A DNA stretch of 64,000 nt from Mantis religiosa (Eukaryota; Arthropoda; Insecta; Mantodea; Mantidae). The stretch covers positions 465,168,995 through 465,232,994 of the forward strand of contig CM060950.1 in assembly GCA_030765055.1 (NCBI GenBank). Reading direction: 5' to 3'. The translations under genes and the position numbers were made by a program. Under the pieces are notes generated by a model. That model ran no database searches and was not told the origin of the DNA. It saw nothing but the letters and a program-made list of their open reading frames with translations. Shown here in pieces: positions 32,662 to 44,875 of this stretch; positions within the stretch are counted from its first letter, which is position 1; each line of letters starts with the position of its first letter.

Positions 32662-33560
32662 GCAAAAATGCCCCAGACATCTGCGATCCCGGCCACGTCG
32701 TTCAAATCGATGAATGCAAAATAGGACGACGCAAGTTTCATCGTGGGCGCGTCGTGGAGGGCAACTGGATCCTGGGAATGATCGATGGTGAAATGAATGA
32801 GGTGCAGATGACGATATGCCTCAATAACAGAAGGGATGCAAATATGCTTTACAGTCTAATTGCAAAGCACATAGAGTTCACCAGCACCATTCACACGGAT
32901 GCCTGGAAGGGATACTATGGGTTGATGGCTGGAGGGTTTGCTGCGCACCTCGCAGTAAATCACTCAGTGCACTTTGTCAACCCAGTGACAAATGTGCACA
33001 CAAATAACATAGAGTCACGCTGGCGAGGACTACGGCATCGTCTAACAACGGGCGGCATTCGTAAGGACAGTGTGAATGCTCATATTTCTGAGTATTTGTG
33101 GCACAATGACTGCAAATACTGGTCAGCAGACCCATTTCAAGAATTGAAGACATTACTCATATCTACCCTGTAGTGTAACAATGTTTAGTGTAATTAGTTA
33201 GGTAGTTAGTGTAAATTAGGGACTACTGTGTGTGTTTAGTGTTTAGATTTAGGTACTACTTTCAGTTCATCTGCTAGATAGTGTAATTTCGAGACCACTA
33301 AGACTGTTGGTAACATTGTGTTCAGTGGAGAAACAAGCATAGTTTGGCTGCAATGAATTCAATATGGCTACATTACGCAGTAAGTAAATAAACAAACAAT
33401 AAATAATGTTAAAAGAATGCCCTCCAATACAAAAGTGCACTAAAAAGTAAAGAAATCTTAAAAATCATTGTTGTATATAAAAACGTCAAAAAGTGTGAAG
33501 GAATTAGAAAAAAAATCGCCGCATCGCATATTAGAAAGAAGAACCCAATTATTTTATTTG
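32662..33560 (+). mobile_element. Merlin DNA transposon with near-intact DDE domain
   Basis: The frame continues to the stop at 33171-33173. It encodes an ISXO2/IS1016-like transposase: first Asp in VVQIDECKIGRRKF (GAT 32709-32711), second in IHTDAWKGYYG (GAT 32898-32900) and Glu in NNIESRWRGLRHRL (GAG 33012-33014). All three catalytic positions are kept. The N-terminus is uncertain: a TGA at 32360 and the SINE at 32391-32646 interrupt it. Downstream sequence to 33560 is shared with the relic at 790-1440, showing it belongs to the element. Confidence 0.85.
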
Positions 33561-33800
33561 GGTCCTCCTACATCATTTACCACAGGCACATATGACTGCA
33601 GTTACAGAGACTCAAACTCACGACGTCCGGCTTTGAGTGGATGGCTAGTCCACTTCATGTTACTACAACAATCATGGCCATTCAAGTCAATTGCCTGAAG
33701 GTGTCCCAGATGGCCCTATCAAAACTAGTTTCAAATTAGGGGAAGAACAGCATAAGTAGCAAAATAATTCCTGAGGGCTAAAATAGATTTCATTGTGCAG

Positions 33801-33844
33801 GAGCCTTCGAGATTGAGAAGAAGAGTCCAACTATGAAGAAACAG
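33801..33844 (+). CDS. weak candidate exon
   Basis: An acceptor-like TTTCATTGTGCAG precedes a 44-bp block ending CAG|GTAACA. The open phase encodes AFEIEKKSPTMKKQ. No family is recognised and no partner exon was found. It may be chance. Confidence 0.2.
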
Positions 33845-33849
33845 GTAAC

Positions 33850-35085
33850 ATGCGCATTATGTGGTTAAGTAATATTTTTACCAACAAAATAGTGTCACCT
33901 TGTTCATCCCAAAACTCCTATGTGCTAGCAAAGCACATCCCCTCCATTTATGAGAAAACTACAGCAGAACTTGCAGCTGAATGTGCCATTCAACTGAAAA
34001 GGTAACATACACAGATACAAACAAAACACCTAAATGGTTTAAATATCATAAACACCTTAGCTTTATTCCATGTACAGATGTAACAGGACAGCTTCAAGGA
34101 GAGAGGCTGCTAAATGTGATCACTAAAAAAAATTTCAACATTATTCATTTCTTTATTTTGTATTTACACCAAAATACAAGTCTGAGCCCTTTTATAATTA
34201 CAATGATTTCTTCTCAAAAAGGTAACATTAAAATATATAATTATTTATTATATTTTACTGTTTAAGAAATATCTTCAACAACTCTCTTGCTTATGATTAT
34301 AACAATAATTCATACAAAAATATATTCATGAGAAATATATACATCTTCAGCTACATTATTTATGGCCTTGTGATTACTAAAGGCTGGAGGTGAGTGTGTT
34401 TTACCATAAGTATACTGTACTTATGGACTGTACTATTATCACTCGCACATGTAAACAACTGCAGGTAGGTACAGCCTGACCATGACAACCGCACCACAAC
34501 TTAAACTTCATAAACTATGCATTCCAGAACTGGACTTTAACATCAGAGACATTACACTGGGTTACAATGTACATTTGTAAATTATAAAATGTGAAATTTT
34601 GATGCCTATAACTGAATCAGTTTTTAAATTAAAAAACTTCTTCCGTCACATGTCAGAGTTGCAAATGTAAAGAATTCCACTCAGTTGTCTGGCAAGTTTT
34701 CCTTCCTACTAATTGTCAAACTTTCACACATAGCTTGATAACCACTATTTTTGTTTAGAACATTCTGGAATTTAGCTTTCACCTTTTCAATATTTGGCAC
34801 AATAGGTATCCTATTAATTTGGATCACATCCAGCCTTTAGTGATTACAGATTTTGAAACCTTTGGTTTTAATTCCCATGAAGCTATTCTTCAAACTTTTA
34901 TCTGAGCAACTATCATAATGCTAAGTTATTTCTCTATACTAGTTTCTGTCATTTATAACAAATATTTTCTGTTTTAAACTGAACATTCCTTGCAAATAAT
35001 ACGATCAAGGAAAATGGTGACTCTTCTCAATTCATTCTCTTCTTGCTCTATTACTGACAGCATTTCATTACTTTATCTGCAGTGG
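33850..35085. other. no assignable feature
   Basis: AT-rich sequence without recognisable coding or repeat structure. Confidence 0.35.
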
Positions 35086-36165
35086 ATGGATGGATAATTG
35101 GGTTTAAGGGCGCTCAACTGCAAGGTCATCAGCCCCCTTAGTGTCAATCGACTCCCTTTAAATTAAAAACCAATTCTGTTAAAAACTGGCTAAAAGAGGG
35201 CTAAAAGAGTACTAAAACACAGTCATTTAAATAAAAAGAAGCTAAAACAAACCTAAGATGCTATGTCACTGAAACCTTTCAAAACCAAACCTAAAAACAA
35301 TTTTAAAACTATAAAATCATTAAAAGACCTAAGTCATAACTAAATTCTAAAATGAACATGTAAAAAGAATTTTAAAGCCTTGGCCACTGCTTTCTCGTCA
35401 TCCGCCAGGATGTCTGACAAGCTGGTTGGCAGCTGGAGAGACATGCAAAGACGCGCCAGGTTAAAACACATAAACCTCTACAGGAGAGATAGTCTCCGAG
35501 GCCTGAGATGCAGGGGGGGTTGGCGAAGGTTCCCACCCCCCCCCCCCCCTGGACAGATTTATGATACCCCATGTCCGTACAGTTACAGACCATTCAAAAA
35601 CATTCTGACGGCTTCTACTTTTGTGAATGAATCTTCTCGGTTTTAGTGTACAGAGTGAACAAGGCGCATGTTTTTTAACGGTTCTGCTCCTTGTGTAGGA
35701 TGCATTCCCTGTAACACACATTTGCTGTCCTTGTCCCACTGTGAAAGGCAGTACATACCTTCAGGGACCTTCTTTGCATTGCTGGACAGTACTTACTTAC
35801 TGCACCAGGAGATGTCGAACTGAGATGGCTGCTCCACACTGCAGGCAAACTGGAGCAGGGCCCCGGTTTAATAAAATTGAATGGGTAAAAATGCAGTGGC
35901 CAACACACAACCGAGACAAACGAACCAGGAGGTTCTCCACGGGAGCAGAAGATCTTTTATGCCACGGAGCTTATTCCTAGTGAGAGCAGACCACTCTGCG
36001 TGCCAAGATGATAGCACAGCTCTCCGCAACAGGTGGTTAAAGTCTTCCGTGGTTAAAAATGGTATAGTGACCTGCAGGTGTTTAGTGGCCATCTTTGCTG
36101 CCGAATCCGCCATGTGATTCCCCTGCAAGCCTTCGTGTCCAGGAACCCAGACACACACCACGCTG
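35086..36165 (-). mobile_element. Jockey-like LINE 3' end, minus strand
   Basis: On the minus strand the frame 36161-35868 carries the end of RNase H (WVPGHEGLQGNHMADSAAKM), then AVLSSWHAEW and KLRGIKDLLLPWRTS. Later, in a shifted frame, a degraded C-terminal Cys/His segment (RGPAPVCLQCG type) appears. The element runs to an ATCC-type tail (GGATGGATGGAT on plus at 35086). A C homopolymer (G on minus) lies at about 35538. RNase H plus terminal Cys/His motif suggests the Jockey/I group. Confidence 0.7.
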
Positions 36166-36169
36166 ACGC

Positions 36170-36815
36170 CAGAGGCATGTAAAACGTGGAGGACAAGAGG
36201 ATTTATCTACAGTGGAAATCACAGCTTTATGCCTACTGTAACTGTAAAAACTTCTACTAAAAATTTCCTCAATTGAATTTCAAATACATCTGAATGATCA
36301 TGTGACTTAAATGCATGCAGTATTTAAGATCTCTTTTTTGCATTTGTTGACAATCTGCAACATTGTCAAGACTTGGGATCAGATGGGAACGAGGTGGCAA
36401 GGCAATAATACGAATGTACAGTGAATGTAATACAAATTGAAATTTTTGAAAGTAATGAGTCGGTAATTCAAACACAAACATCAAATGTTAAATACATCAC
36501 TGTTTCTAACCGTTTGCTTAAAATAATAGGAATTGTGATGTTTACAATGTAAACAGTATATTAACAGGCATCCATCACCAGTAAATACAACTTGGAACAA
36601 TGATTATCTTCTTTACCTTGCCCACTAGTTTTGCAACTGTTTAGTTTATCTTCCTCTGAACACACTCATATGGTAGCCGAATACTGCATAATAAGTAATT
36701 TTCTGCAAACTTCCAGCAGAGTTTTTCTCCTTCCCTCTCTCTAGTGTTCCAGTATCAATAAATACTGATTTGAACATATATTTCATGAATTAAACTACTA
36801 GTCAGTGCAAAGTAT
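36170..36815. other. no assignable feature
   Basis: AT-rich sequence between the LINE end and the solo LTR. Confidence 0.35.
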
Positions 36816-37299
36816 TGTCACCGATTGCATTGTTTCGTTGGAGCCGCCGAAAAGCCAGAGCTACGTCTAGGCAGGAAAGAAACAGATAGTGGCACGCAGA
36901 ATTGGACGCTTGCTGAGAGAAAGAGAGAGAGAGACAGTGATGTCTGGATAGTTCCGTCTTTCTCTCGCTGCATCGCGATTGTTATCGAACAATCAACTGC
37001 ATTCTAGAAAAATGACTGGAACTATAAAAGCCCCGCAGAGTGTTAGAGTATAGATTGAGTTGTTAGTGGTGTAGTTGTGTGATGGTTATTGCAACAGTAG
37101 ATATTTGAAGTTACCGCAGTGATTGCTTTAGTTTGTTTACGTGCAGCGGTGCAAACAAGACAACCTTGAAGACTGCTGTTGAGTATGTCACGTCTTTTTA
37201 CTGCTGCAAAGGGTGTACAAAGTTACTGTTTCCTGCAATAAAGAGCATTTTAAACTTCTGCAAACAAGACTTTTAATTCTATGAACTCTCAAAGTCACA
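36816..37299 (+). repeat. solo gypsy-type LTR
   Basis: 484 bp, TGTCACC...AGTCACA, flanked by GTAT on both sides (36812-36815 and 37300-37303). A TATAAAAG box is at about 37026 and an AATAAAG signal at about 37240. No internal region is present on either side, so it is the product of LTR-LTR recombination. Confidence 0.9.
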
Positions 37300-37596
37300 G
37301 TATTCATTTCACACTCTATCCATCATTAAGTAAAAAAAAAAAGGAGAGGATTAAAAAGCTCTTACTGTCCGTGCATGTATGCAGGTCAAACAGTAATTGC
37401 TGTTAAATATAATTCTTCCCTTTTTCCTCTTGCAGACCATATTTTGATTACCTTCTGGATGTTTAATTAGTGGAAAATTTAGTGTTTTTCCAAGTTTCAT
37501 CCAATTATAGGTCCGGGCTGTAACTGGATTTCTTCATTGTAGTACGCTGATCCTTGAATATTGTGTACCACATTTTCAGCACAATTCTTTTCCCAT

Positions 37597-37655
37597 GGCC
37601 CAAATGACCTTGTTGTCGACGGGCCCAAAAACACCACACACTCACTCACTCACTC
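37597..37655 (+). mobile_element. LINE 3' tail micro-insertion
   Basis: GGCCCAAATGACC...GTCGACGGGCCC followed by ACACCACACACTCACTCAC: only the 3' terminal hairpin and (ACTC)n tail of the LINE at 3746-4384. Flanking CTTTTCCCAT occurs on both sides (about 37587 and 37655), a likely target duplication. Confidence 0.85.
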
Positions 37656-37659
37656 TTTT

Positions 37660-38039
37660 CCCATCTTGTGTCAGTTTGTGCGGCTATCAGTTTCTTCAGG
37701 TCACCAATTGTATCATCTGGATTACATTTTACTCAAACTTTCTTTCCTAGTCAATCATTGCAGGTTACCTCCAGTATATCGATAAATCCGTACTTCCTTA
37801 GTAAATAGTTTCCATTAATTACATAAAACTGCTCACTCCTGCACGTCCACTCATCACTATAAAACTTTTATCTTATCCACATCCTTTTTCCCCAAGGAAG
37901 ATTGATTTTTTTTTTCCTCCATAGCAACCGTTCATTTCTTTATACTGACATCACTTGTACCAACCAATACACATATCTTGTTTATTTTTTCTCTCTAGAG
38001 TTTTACTTCCACATACTTAATATAAACATTATAATATTT
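37660..38039. other. no assignable feature
   Basis: AT-rich flank of the piggyBac insertion. Confidence 0.35.
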
Positions 38040-38649
38040 TTAACCTCTTCGCTCCCCGGGTCCACATACGTGGATCTAAGTTCAATAATTTTTATCTTTC
38101 TCTCCAAATGGGAAAATACCCACGGGTCAACAGCTGAGTACCTCTAGTTCGTGCTTCTAACACTGGAGCGCTGCCACAAGCAACCATCTGTTCCCTTTTA
38201 GTCATTCTTTGTTGATGTGAGTCAAGATGGCAGCTACTAAGAAGCAAGCTCAAAGTAAGTGTGTTTGTTTTCTGTATACTGCAAAGTACTTTAGTCATAA
38301 TTTTGTTACCAGTAAAACAAACATTAGTAATCACCTTAATATATGAGTTTTTAACATTATTATTATTTTTATGGTTAATATTTGTAATTAACTACAGGTC
38401 CACATGAGTGGACCCTGGTTTTCTAGCTGACTTTGGTGAGTTGCTAGTTTCATCAAAAATAGGTTATGTGAATGTGTTTTCATAGGTTAAGAAACATGAT
38501 TTATGCATTGCATCTTAGTGCAGCAGCATTCAGGAATTAGTTAAACACAATAATTACCATTTGCAATAAGTATTTTTGCATTACAGGTGTGCTAATTATT
38601 AGTAGTTATAAAAAGTATATGAATAAAATTGCAAATTTTGTCCTGTAGG

Positions 38650-41200
38650 AATAAATGTATTTGATGAGGAGTTACTACTTCAGATATTTAACAACAGTGA
38701 TGCTGAGCTGTCAGACTGTGATGACGACTTGGAAAAAGAACTTAAGGAACTACAGCAATCTCCAAGTTTAATTAATGCTGAGCCTGAAGATGATGATCCA
38801 GAGCCTTAAGTGGGAGAACCAGCAGCACAATTTTCTATGTCTAAACCCAGAAGGTAAATGAAGTGGAAAAGCAACAAGTAAGCATGTTTTACTGTGTATG
38901 TATTTTTATTTGAGAAGTATTGAAGGAAATTAAATTGTATAAAACTACTACAGGTCTCTGGTTTCAATTACATAACACAGCTTCACTTTTGCTGTTTCAG
39001 AATGCCACAAAGCTCCTATGCGGATGATGATCTTCTTCCTGACTATATGTTTTGGGGGGATAGTAAAGACAGTCACTTGGTTTTTAAAGTACAAAAAAGG
39101 ATTGTTAGATGCCTAATGTCAGGAAAAAAATATGACTCCTGCAGGAGCTTCTTTAAGGAGTTGAAAATCTTGACTCTGCCCAGTCTGTATATATACTGTT
39201 TGCTATGTTATACAAAACAAAACCTTGAAAATTTCACCACAAATAATCAAATACATCATCATAACACCAGAGGTAAAACAGACTTAAGAACAATAACACA
39301 TAGAACTACACTTTATTCCAAAGGAGTTAGATATTCAGCAGTCACTCTGTATAATAAACTACCGGCCAATCTGAAAAACATAAAATCCATGAGGTGTTTC
39401 AAACTATCGTTGAAAGAAATTTTATTAAGTGATTCATATTATGATATAAGTGAATTTCTAGATACACTGTAGCTGGCCATATAATTGTATATATTTGTGA
39501 TGCATTTTAAATGCTGTGTAGTTGTAGAGCCATGCAACTATATATATTTATGAGTTCATGCTTAGATCTTATTAATTACACTTGATGCAACTTATTTTTT
39601 ATTTTTATACTTATATTATTTGTATTGTTCTAAATATTTGTATTGACGTATCCAATGTCATTGTATTGACTTAACGGATGAATAAAACTACTACTACTAC
39701 TACTATAAAGATGAAAAAGGAATTTTGGAATGTCTATTAGAATATCTTCCTATACATTTCTGGGAGAACCATTCACAGCAAACAAATCTGTACCCTGTTC
39801 AGACACATGACCACAAATCTGTAAACACAAGTGCAGAGGAGCTGATGCATTTAGCAGCGATGTACCTAATGATGGGCTGCCTGGGATATCCAGAGTGCAA
39901 AATGTATTGGCAGCATGACACTGCTGCCCCAGTCATTGTAAATTGTATGTCAAGGAACAGATTTTTTGAATTGAGAAATTGCATGCATTTTGTAGATAAT
40001 GAAGGACAACACAAGGAAAGCGATAGGTTGTGGAAGGTCAGACCACTGATAGATAGCATTAGGGGAAAATGTCTTAAGTCTTCCACGTTCAAAACATTTA
40101 TCATTGTATGAAAAGATGGTGCCATTTTCTGGAAACTGTTTATTTTGACAGTATGTTCCTTCCAAACCAAACCCTGTGGGTCTGAAATGTTTTGTGCTTG
40201 CAGCTCCTGATGGACTTGTTTTAGATTTTCATTTTTATGTTGGTAAAGGTACAGTTCCAGATGTAGATCTGAAAGAACTGGGCCTAGGAGCTGCTATAAT
40301 TAAACTTCTGTCAAAAACTGTGCCTGAAAATAAAGGTCATTGCATTTATACTGATCAGTTTTTCACCAGCATCAAATCATTGGATTACTTGCAAAGAAAG
40401 GGTATTTACCAGACAGGTACAGTTATGAAAAATCGCATTGGCAGTGTTGTAGAAAAATTAAAGACATGCACAATTAAAAAGAGGTGAATGGGATGAGAAA
40501 CTGAGGGATGATGAGAAAGCCTGTGTATTTAAATGGAAAGTCAACCAGTCTGTACTACTTCTATCTTCTTGTGTTGGAAGTGAACCAGCAACAACATGTA
40601 CAAGGTGGTCAAAACAAGTAAAGGGTTATGATACCACAACCAAGGGTGGTTAATCTGTATAATGGAAAATGGGTGGTGTTGATCTGTGTGACAGATTTAT
40701 GAGTTACTACAGATGTTATATTCGTACAAGAAAATGTCCTGTACGTATGTACAATCATTTTGTAGATTTAGTTGTAGTGAACTGTTGGGTGATGTACAAT
40801 AGGTGGTGCATTGCTCAAGGTGTTCCTGGAATACTTAGAAAGTCATTGCTACAGTACAAAATTCACATAGCAAAGGCAGTGATAAACTATCAGGTTTCAG
40901 ATACATCTTCTGCTGCCAAAAACAAGGGGAGGCCACGCTTATTAAATAAGTCAGAAAATATGGATGAAGACCTACACAGTAACCAGAATCATCCTAAGAA
41001 ACCATGAAAGGTAGTGTCAGAACCTATAGCTGAAGTACACTATGACAATATAGGAGACATACATCTATTTCTGGAGGCAAAAAATGCATCCAAGTGTAGA
41101 CATCCTGGATGCAAATCTAAGACAAGAGTTATGTGCACCAAATGTTGTATGTATTTATGTATTTTGAGTAATAATTGTTTTAAAATGTATCATACAAAGT
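38650..41200 (+). pseudogene. piggyBac-like transposase, decayed
   Basis: The acidic N-terminus (38650-38809) has DAELSDCDDDLEKELKEL and then a stop. The core resumes after the LINE at about 39712 (HFWENHSQQTNLY, NRFFELRNCMHFVD). The first catalytic Asp is Tyr (family IDEMMxPFxG, here VYEKMVPFSG near 40107) and a TGA follows. From 40140 the frame gives KPNPVGLKCFVLAAPDGLVL, the second Asp in YTDQFFTSI, then a break. The third site is MGGVDLCDRFMSYYR (40669 on). The C-terminal Cys/His domain (CRHPGCKSKTRVMCTKCCMY) ends near 41200. Confidence 0.85.
39068..39703 (+). mobile_element. LINE 3' end nested in piggyBac
   Basis: The frame up to 39472 encodes the RT C-terminus (KILTLPSLYIYCLLCYTKQN, HHHNTRGKTDLRTITH, AVTLYNKLPANLKNIKSM, SYYDISEFLDTL). 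A 3' UTR ends in ATGAATAAAAC and a (CTA)n tail. TAAAGA on both sides is the likely target duplication. It is related to 27412-28148. Confidence 0.8.
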
Positions 41201-41513
41201 AGGGAACTCCTATATTATTAATTACAAAATATAAATGATAAATATACAATAAAAAGCAGTATTATTATAGGTTCAGTTCATTATAACTATCCAAAATTTG
41301 ATACAAATACTATTGGGCACTGAAGTGAAATTCAAGCAATGTCGTAGTTACAGACCAAGGTCCACAAATGTGGACCATCTATTTTTTATACAAATGTTCA
41401 AAATAAAATTTTTAAAATATTTAATTTGTGTTTTTGATTGCATTTTAAACCCAAAAATGTTAATACATATTTTTTTTCAGACATAAAATAAAACATGGGA
41501 CTGAAGAGGTTAA

Positions 41514-42915
41514 AACATTTTTTTTTTTAATTCTAAATAACACTACCAAGTAAATAAACAAAACTCATTTTTAGTGCCACACAAAAACAACTGTTACAGG
41601 GCTTTAGTTTGAAAACAATATTTAACGGGAATTGAAATTGACTTTTTATTTGTGGACGCTGTTTAACTGCTATGGTTTAAGTATACATTCTATGTTGGGT
41701 AAGACCACTTAAGTTTGCTCAGAGGCCTCTTTATCAAACTTGAGATTCATTTACATGCCATTATTCTATGATACAGGACCACTGGATTTACTTTCCTTCT
41801 GAAAGAAGCCATGCTAAGAATTTTTACACCTAAAAAAAATTCATTTTCCCTGACAGAGTTTCAACCAGCGACCTTGAGAACCAGAAGCTAGCATGTTATC
41901 TCTAGACAATGGCAGACGACAATATTTGAAGGCGACTCACGTTTATGGAGATTCCATAAAGAGGTGTACTTTGGTATGTTTAGCCAACACACTGCAGCAA
42001 TATGTTTGCTTTTATACTGCTGCCAGCTACCAATAGAAATTTTATCTTTGGTCTTTCAAATTCACTGATTACAGGCTGGAGTGGTCCACAGACTTTCTAT
42101 GTAAACTTTAAGACTTTTTGACAAAAAAAATATGTACAAATGGTGCCAGCAATACTGTGACAGTAAACTATAAGGAAATAGACTTTATTGTATCAAATTA
42201 TATTAGTTAAAAACTGAACCATGAAATACAGCTGCCATTAGTTGAAAAGAAATAAGAGGGGGAAAGCATCAGGCAGAGAATGGCAAAATTTGCTTCAAGT
42301 TATTCCCACTTAAAAACAGCAACAGCATAACGAAGAACTCTTAAGCTGCCCTTAACCCACAGGTCCTGGATTAAACTCCTGACCACATGGGGGAATTGTT
42401 CTTTAAGCAGAACTATTCTTGCAAGATCTGGAAGGAGTCCTAAAATATGCACAAGTTTCTCAGTAAGAACTCATGGTGTATTGATATTAACCAATCGAAA
42501 GATTTCTACACAGTTTATTCAAAATAATTTAAAATACTGACAGTATATGACAGTTCACAAGTTCCTTCATACTTATGAATGGAATGACTCTAATGATGCT
42601 AACTGATACTCTCAAGAACCAAATTCAATTAAAACACTTTCCCTGTAGGTTAAACAAAGTTGCACAATTACTTAAAATTGAAACTATTGTGCAATTTGCA
42701 ATTATGCATACTATTATAACTAAATAGTATGTATGTACCTAACTGATCATACATAGCTTTATTATTTTCAACAAAAAAAATTCCCTAAAATTGGATGCAA
42801 GAGCATGTGCTGGAAGTTATACTACATAGTTTCCTCTGTAACAACAGCAAAAAGAAAATAGATGGTAATAATAAATGCTCTCCCATCTACAGATAATAAA
42901 ACCAAGCAGACTATG
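41514..42915. other. mostly unassigned; degraded tRNA-like SINE at 41858-41925
   Basis: Minus-strand tRNA-like sequence (GGTTGAAACTC as box B, CTAGAGATAACATGC as box A region) near 41858-41925. The rest is AT-rich without recognisable features. Confidence 0.35.
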
Positions 42916-42919
42916 GCAC

Positions 42920-43985
42920 ACTATTGCCATCTGGTCAGCACACGAAGAAGCAGAGGTACAGTTATCTAGCACTAAGGTCTCTTGGACACATGCCAAAACT
43001 GCAATTTCCTGTCATGTATGCAAGCAAAGGTACAGTTGCCTAGCACTAAGGCCTTGGTGGACAAGTGTTGAAACTACCATCTGCCTGTCATGTACGGAAG
43101 CAAAGGTACTGTTGCCTAGCATTAAGGCCTCTGTGGACATATGCTGTAGCTGCCATCTGCCCAGCACATATAGAAGCAAACAATACAGTTGCCCAACACT
43201 AAGGCCATGGTGAACAAGTGTCGAAATTACCATCTGCTCAGCACATATGGAAGCAGAGGTACAATTGCCCATAGAGCTTAGAGTTACCTGACATTCATCT
43301 TTCAGGATAAGGGAAAACCCTGGAAAAAAACCTTATCCAGGTAACTCACCCTGACCGAGATTCGAACTCGGGACCTCTTGAACATGAGGCAGACACGCTA
43401 CACCACGCTACCGAGGCGGGCTTTTTCCAGGGTTTTCCCTTATCCTAAAAGACGAATGTCAGGTAACTCTAAGCTCTATGGACCCTGGGCTCATTTGAGA
43501 ATCATTTCACCCATTCAATTCATCGTCCGATATGACTTAACATTGGAGGACGTAAAATTACAAACATACAATTACCCAGCAGTAAGGCCTATGGATATGT
43601 GGCAAAGCTGCCATCTGCCCAGCACATGTAAAAACAGCAATACAGTTGCCAAGCACTAAGACCTCAGTGGATAAGTGTAGAAACTACCATCTGCTCAGCA
43701 CATATGGAAGCAGAGGTACAGTTGCCCAGCAGTAAGGCCTGTGGATATGTGTCAAAGCCGCCATTTGCTCAGCACATGTAGAAGCAAACATATAGCTAAC
43801 TAGCACTAAGGCCTCTGTGGTATTGCGTCGAAGCTGCCATCTGCCTGGCACTTCCTAAGGCCTCTATAGATATGTGATATAAGTTATCACTGCCCAACAC
43901 GTATTTAAGCAGAGGTGCGTAGCACTAAGGTCTCTGTGGACATGTGACAAAGCTACTATATGTATATGTTATCTTGAACACTAGT
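42920..43985. repeat. 75-bp minisatellite with SINE insertion
   Basis: About ten units of roughly 75 bp, each with CCATCTG(C/T)(C/T)CAGCACAT, a GAAGCA block, CAGTTGCC(C/T)AGCA and TAAGGCCT. Neighbouring units alternate between two types (AAACTACCATCTG and AAGCTGCCATCTG), suggesting a 150-bp dimer. It is interrupted by a SINE 2 pair at 43270-43555. Confidence 0.9.
43270..43555. mobile_element. SINE family 2, inverted pair inside the minisatellite
   Basis: Minus arm 43270-43420 carries a well-kept tRNA-like head (box B GAGTTCGAATCTC on minus). Plus arm from 43424 carries only the tail (CCAGGGTTTTCCCTTATCC, CATCGTCCGATATGACTT, GGAGGACG). Confidence 0.8.
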
Positions 43986-44221
43986 TTTACGTTCTGGTGT
44001 GGGCAGGGGGGAAGAAATGAGAGCTAACGATCTTTTGTTTCTGCAATGCAGTCAATCTAGAAAAACACAATTCAGCAAAATAGAGTAAGTTAAGCGAAGA
44101 TACACACCTCAAATGTGAGATATGTGGACAAACGGTTAACTGAACTCGATTCAATACGCTGTAGATTTATATACTTACTATTTATATAACAGATAAAAAT
44201 AGAAATTAATTATATGACAGT

Positions 44222-44499
44222 TATAAATACTCATTTGCTTTGTGATTCTTCCAGTTCGGTGCATCACTTTCATTGCTAGTATCCTCTGATGTGTTGCTGA
44301 TAATTTCATCAATTGCATTTTCTATTATACCCTCGCAGATTTGTGACTGACATATCACCAGTAACATTGCATCCTGTGAAAACATTCTTTATTTTTGCCC
44401 ACGCCACCTCAATTGCATTCAGATCACAGTTATATGGAGGTAGATGAATAATAGTGTGTCACCTTTTGAGAGCCATAACATCCACAACATACGTTTGTT
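44222..44499 (-). pseudogene. DDE (IS630/Tc1-type) transposase C-terminal fragment
   Basis: The minus strand encodes YVVDVMALKR, a stop, then HTIIHLPPYNCDLNAIEVAW and AKIKNVF. LPPYxxxLNxIExxW is the third-acid motif of IS630/Tc1-like endonucleases. An acidic C-terminus (SEDTSNESDAPNWKNHK) follows. The first two catalytic segments are lost. The 141-bp dispersed repeat lies just upstream. Confidence 0.6.
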
Positions 44500-44560
44500 G
44501 TAAACTGGTTAGCTAATTAACCTTGAAATTGCTCAAAAAGAAATATGGCGCACACGTGAA

Positions 44561-44702
44561 AGCTTAGCCTATTAGTCACTAGATGTCAGAGTGTATAGTC
44601 CATTTCAAGTTTAAAGTTGTCATCTGTGTTTATGGAATTAGACGAAACTTACCGAATGAGGATTTGGAACCCGAGCGCTCAACTTATCGCGCGCATATAG
44701 TA
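44561..44702. repeat. 141-bp dispersed repeat (copy 2)
   Basis: Full-length match to 6066-6206. Here it borders the DDE transposase fragment. Confidence 0.7.
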
Positions 44703-44875
44703 CACAGTATGGTACAGGAATAAAATGAAGGCTAACATGATGCATCTTCTAATATATCAGTTGTGATATTACCAAATAGTTAAAAGTGATGCAAAATAGA
44801 TACAAAAAGAAATATAGTTGCACAGCATTATAGCATCATCTTACAGCATCATTTGTTGCTAGAAATTCCTCTTAA

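Larger units (their letters stand above)
38044..41509 (+). mobile_element. piggyBac-like transposon, LINE-interrupted
   Basis: TTAA at 38040-38043 and 41510-41513 flank inverted ends CCTCTTCGCTCCC and CCTCTTCAGTCCC. Palindromic sub-terminal motifs of the type GGTCCACANNNGTGGACC occur near 38062, 38397 and 41359. Inside are the transposase pieces described separately and a LINE 3' end. TTAA targeting and DDD motifs define the superfamily. The transposase is broken. Confidence 0.9.

Noticed and set aside
32662..33173. Bacterial IS1595-type insertion from contamination
   Set aside because: A diverged relative lies at 790-1440 in the same window, flanks are shared with eukaryotic repeats and a SINE is inserted, so it is the eukaryotic Merlin counterpart.
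35380..35646. 88-codon plus-strand frame with proline-rich stretch
   Set aside because: It arises from a C homopolymer within the 3' end of a minus-strand LINE.
42920..43985. CRISPR-like spaced repeats
   Set aside because: Units are contiguous and similar throughout, without unique spacers, in a eukaryotic genome.
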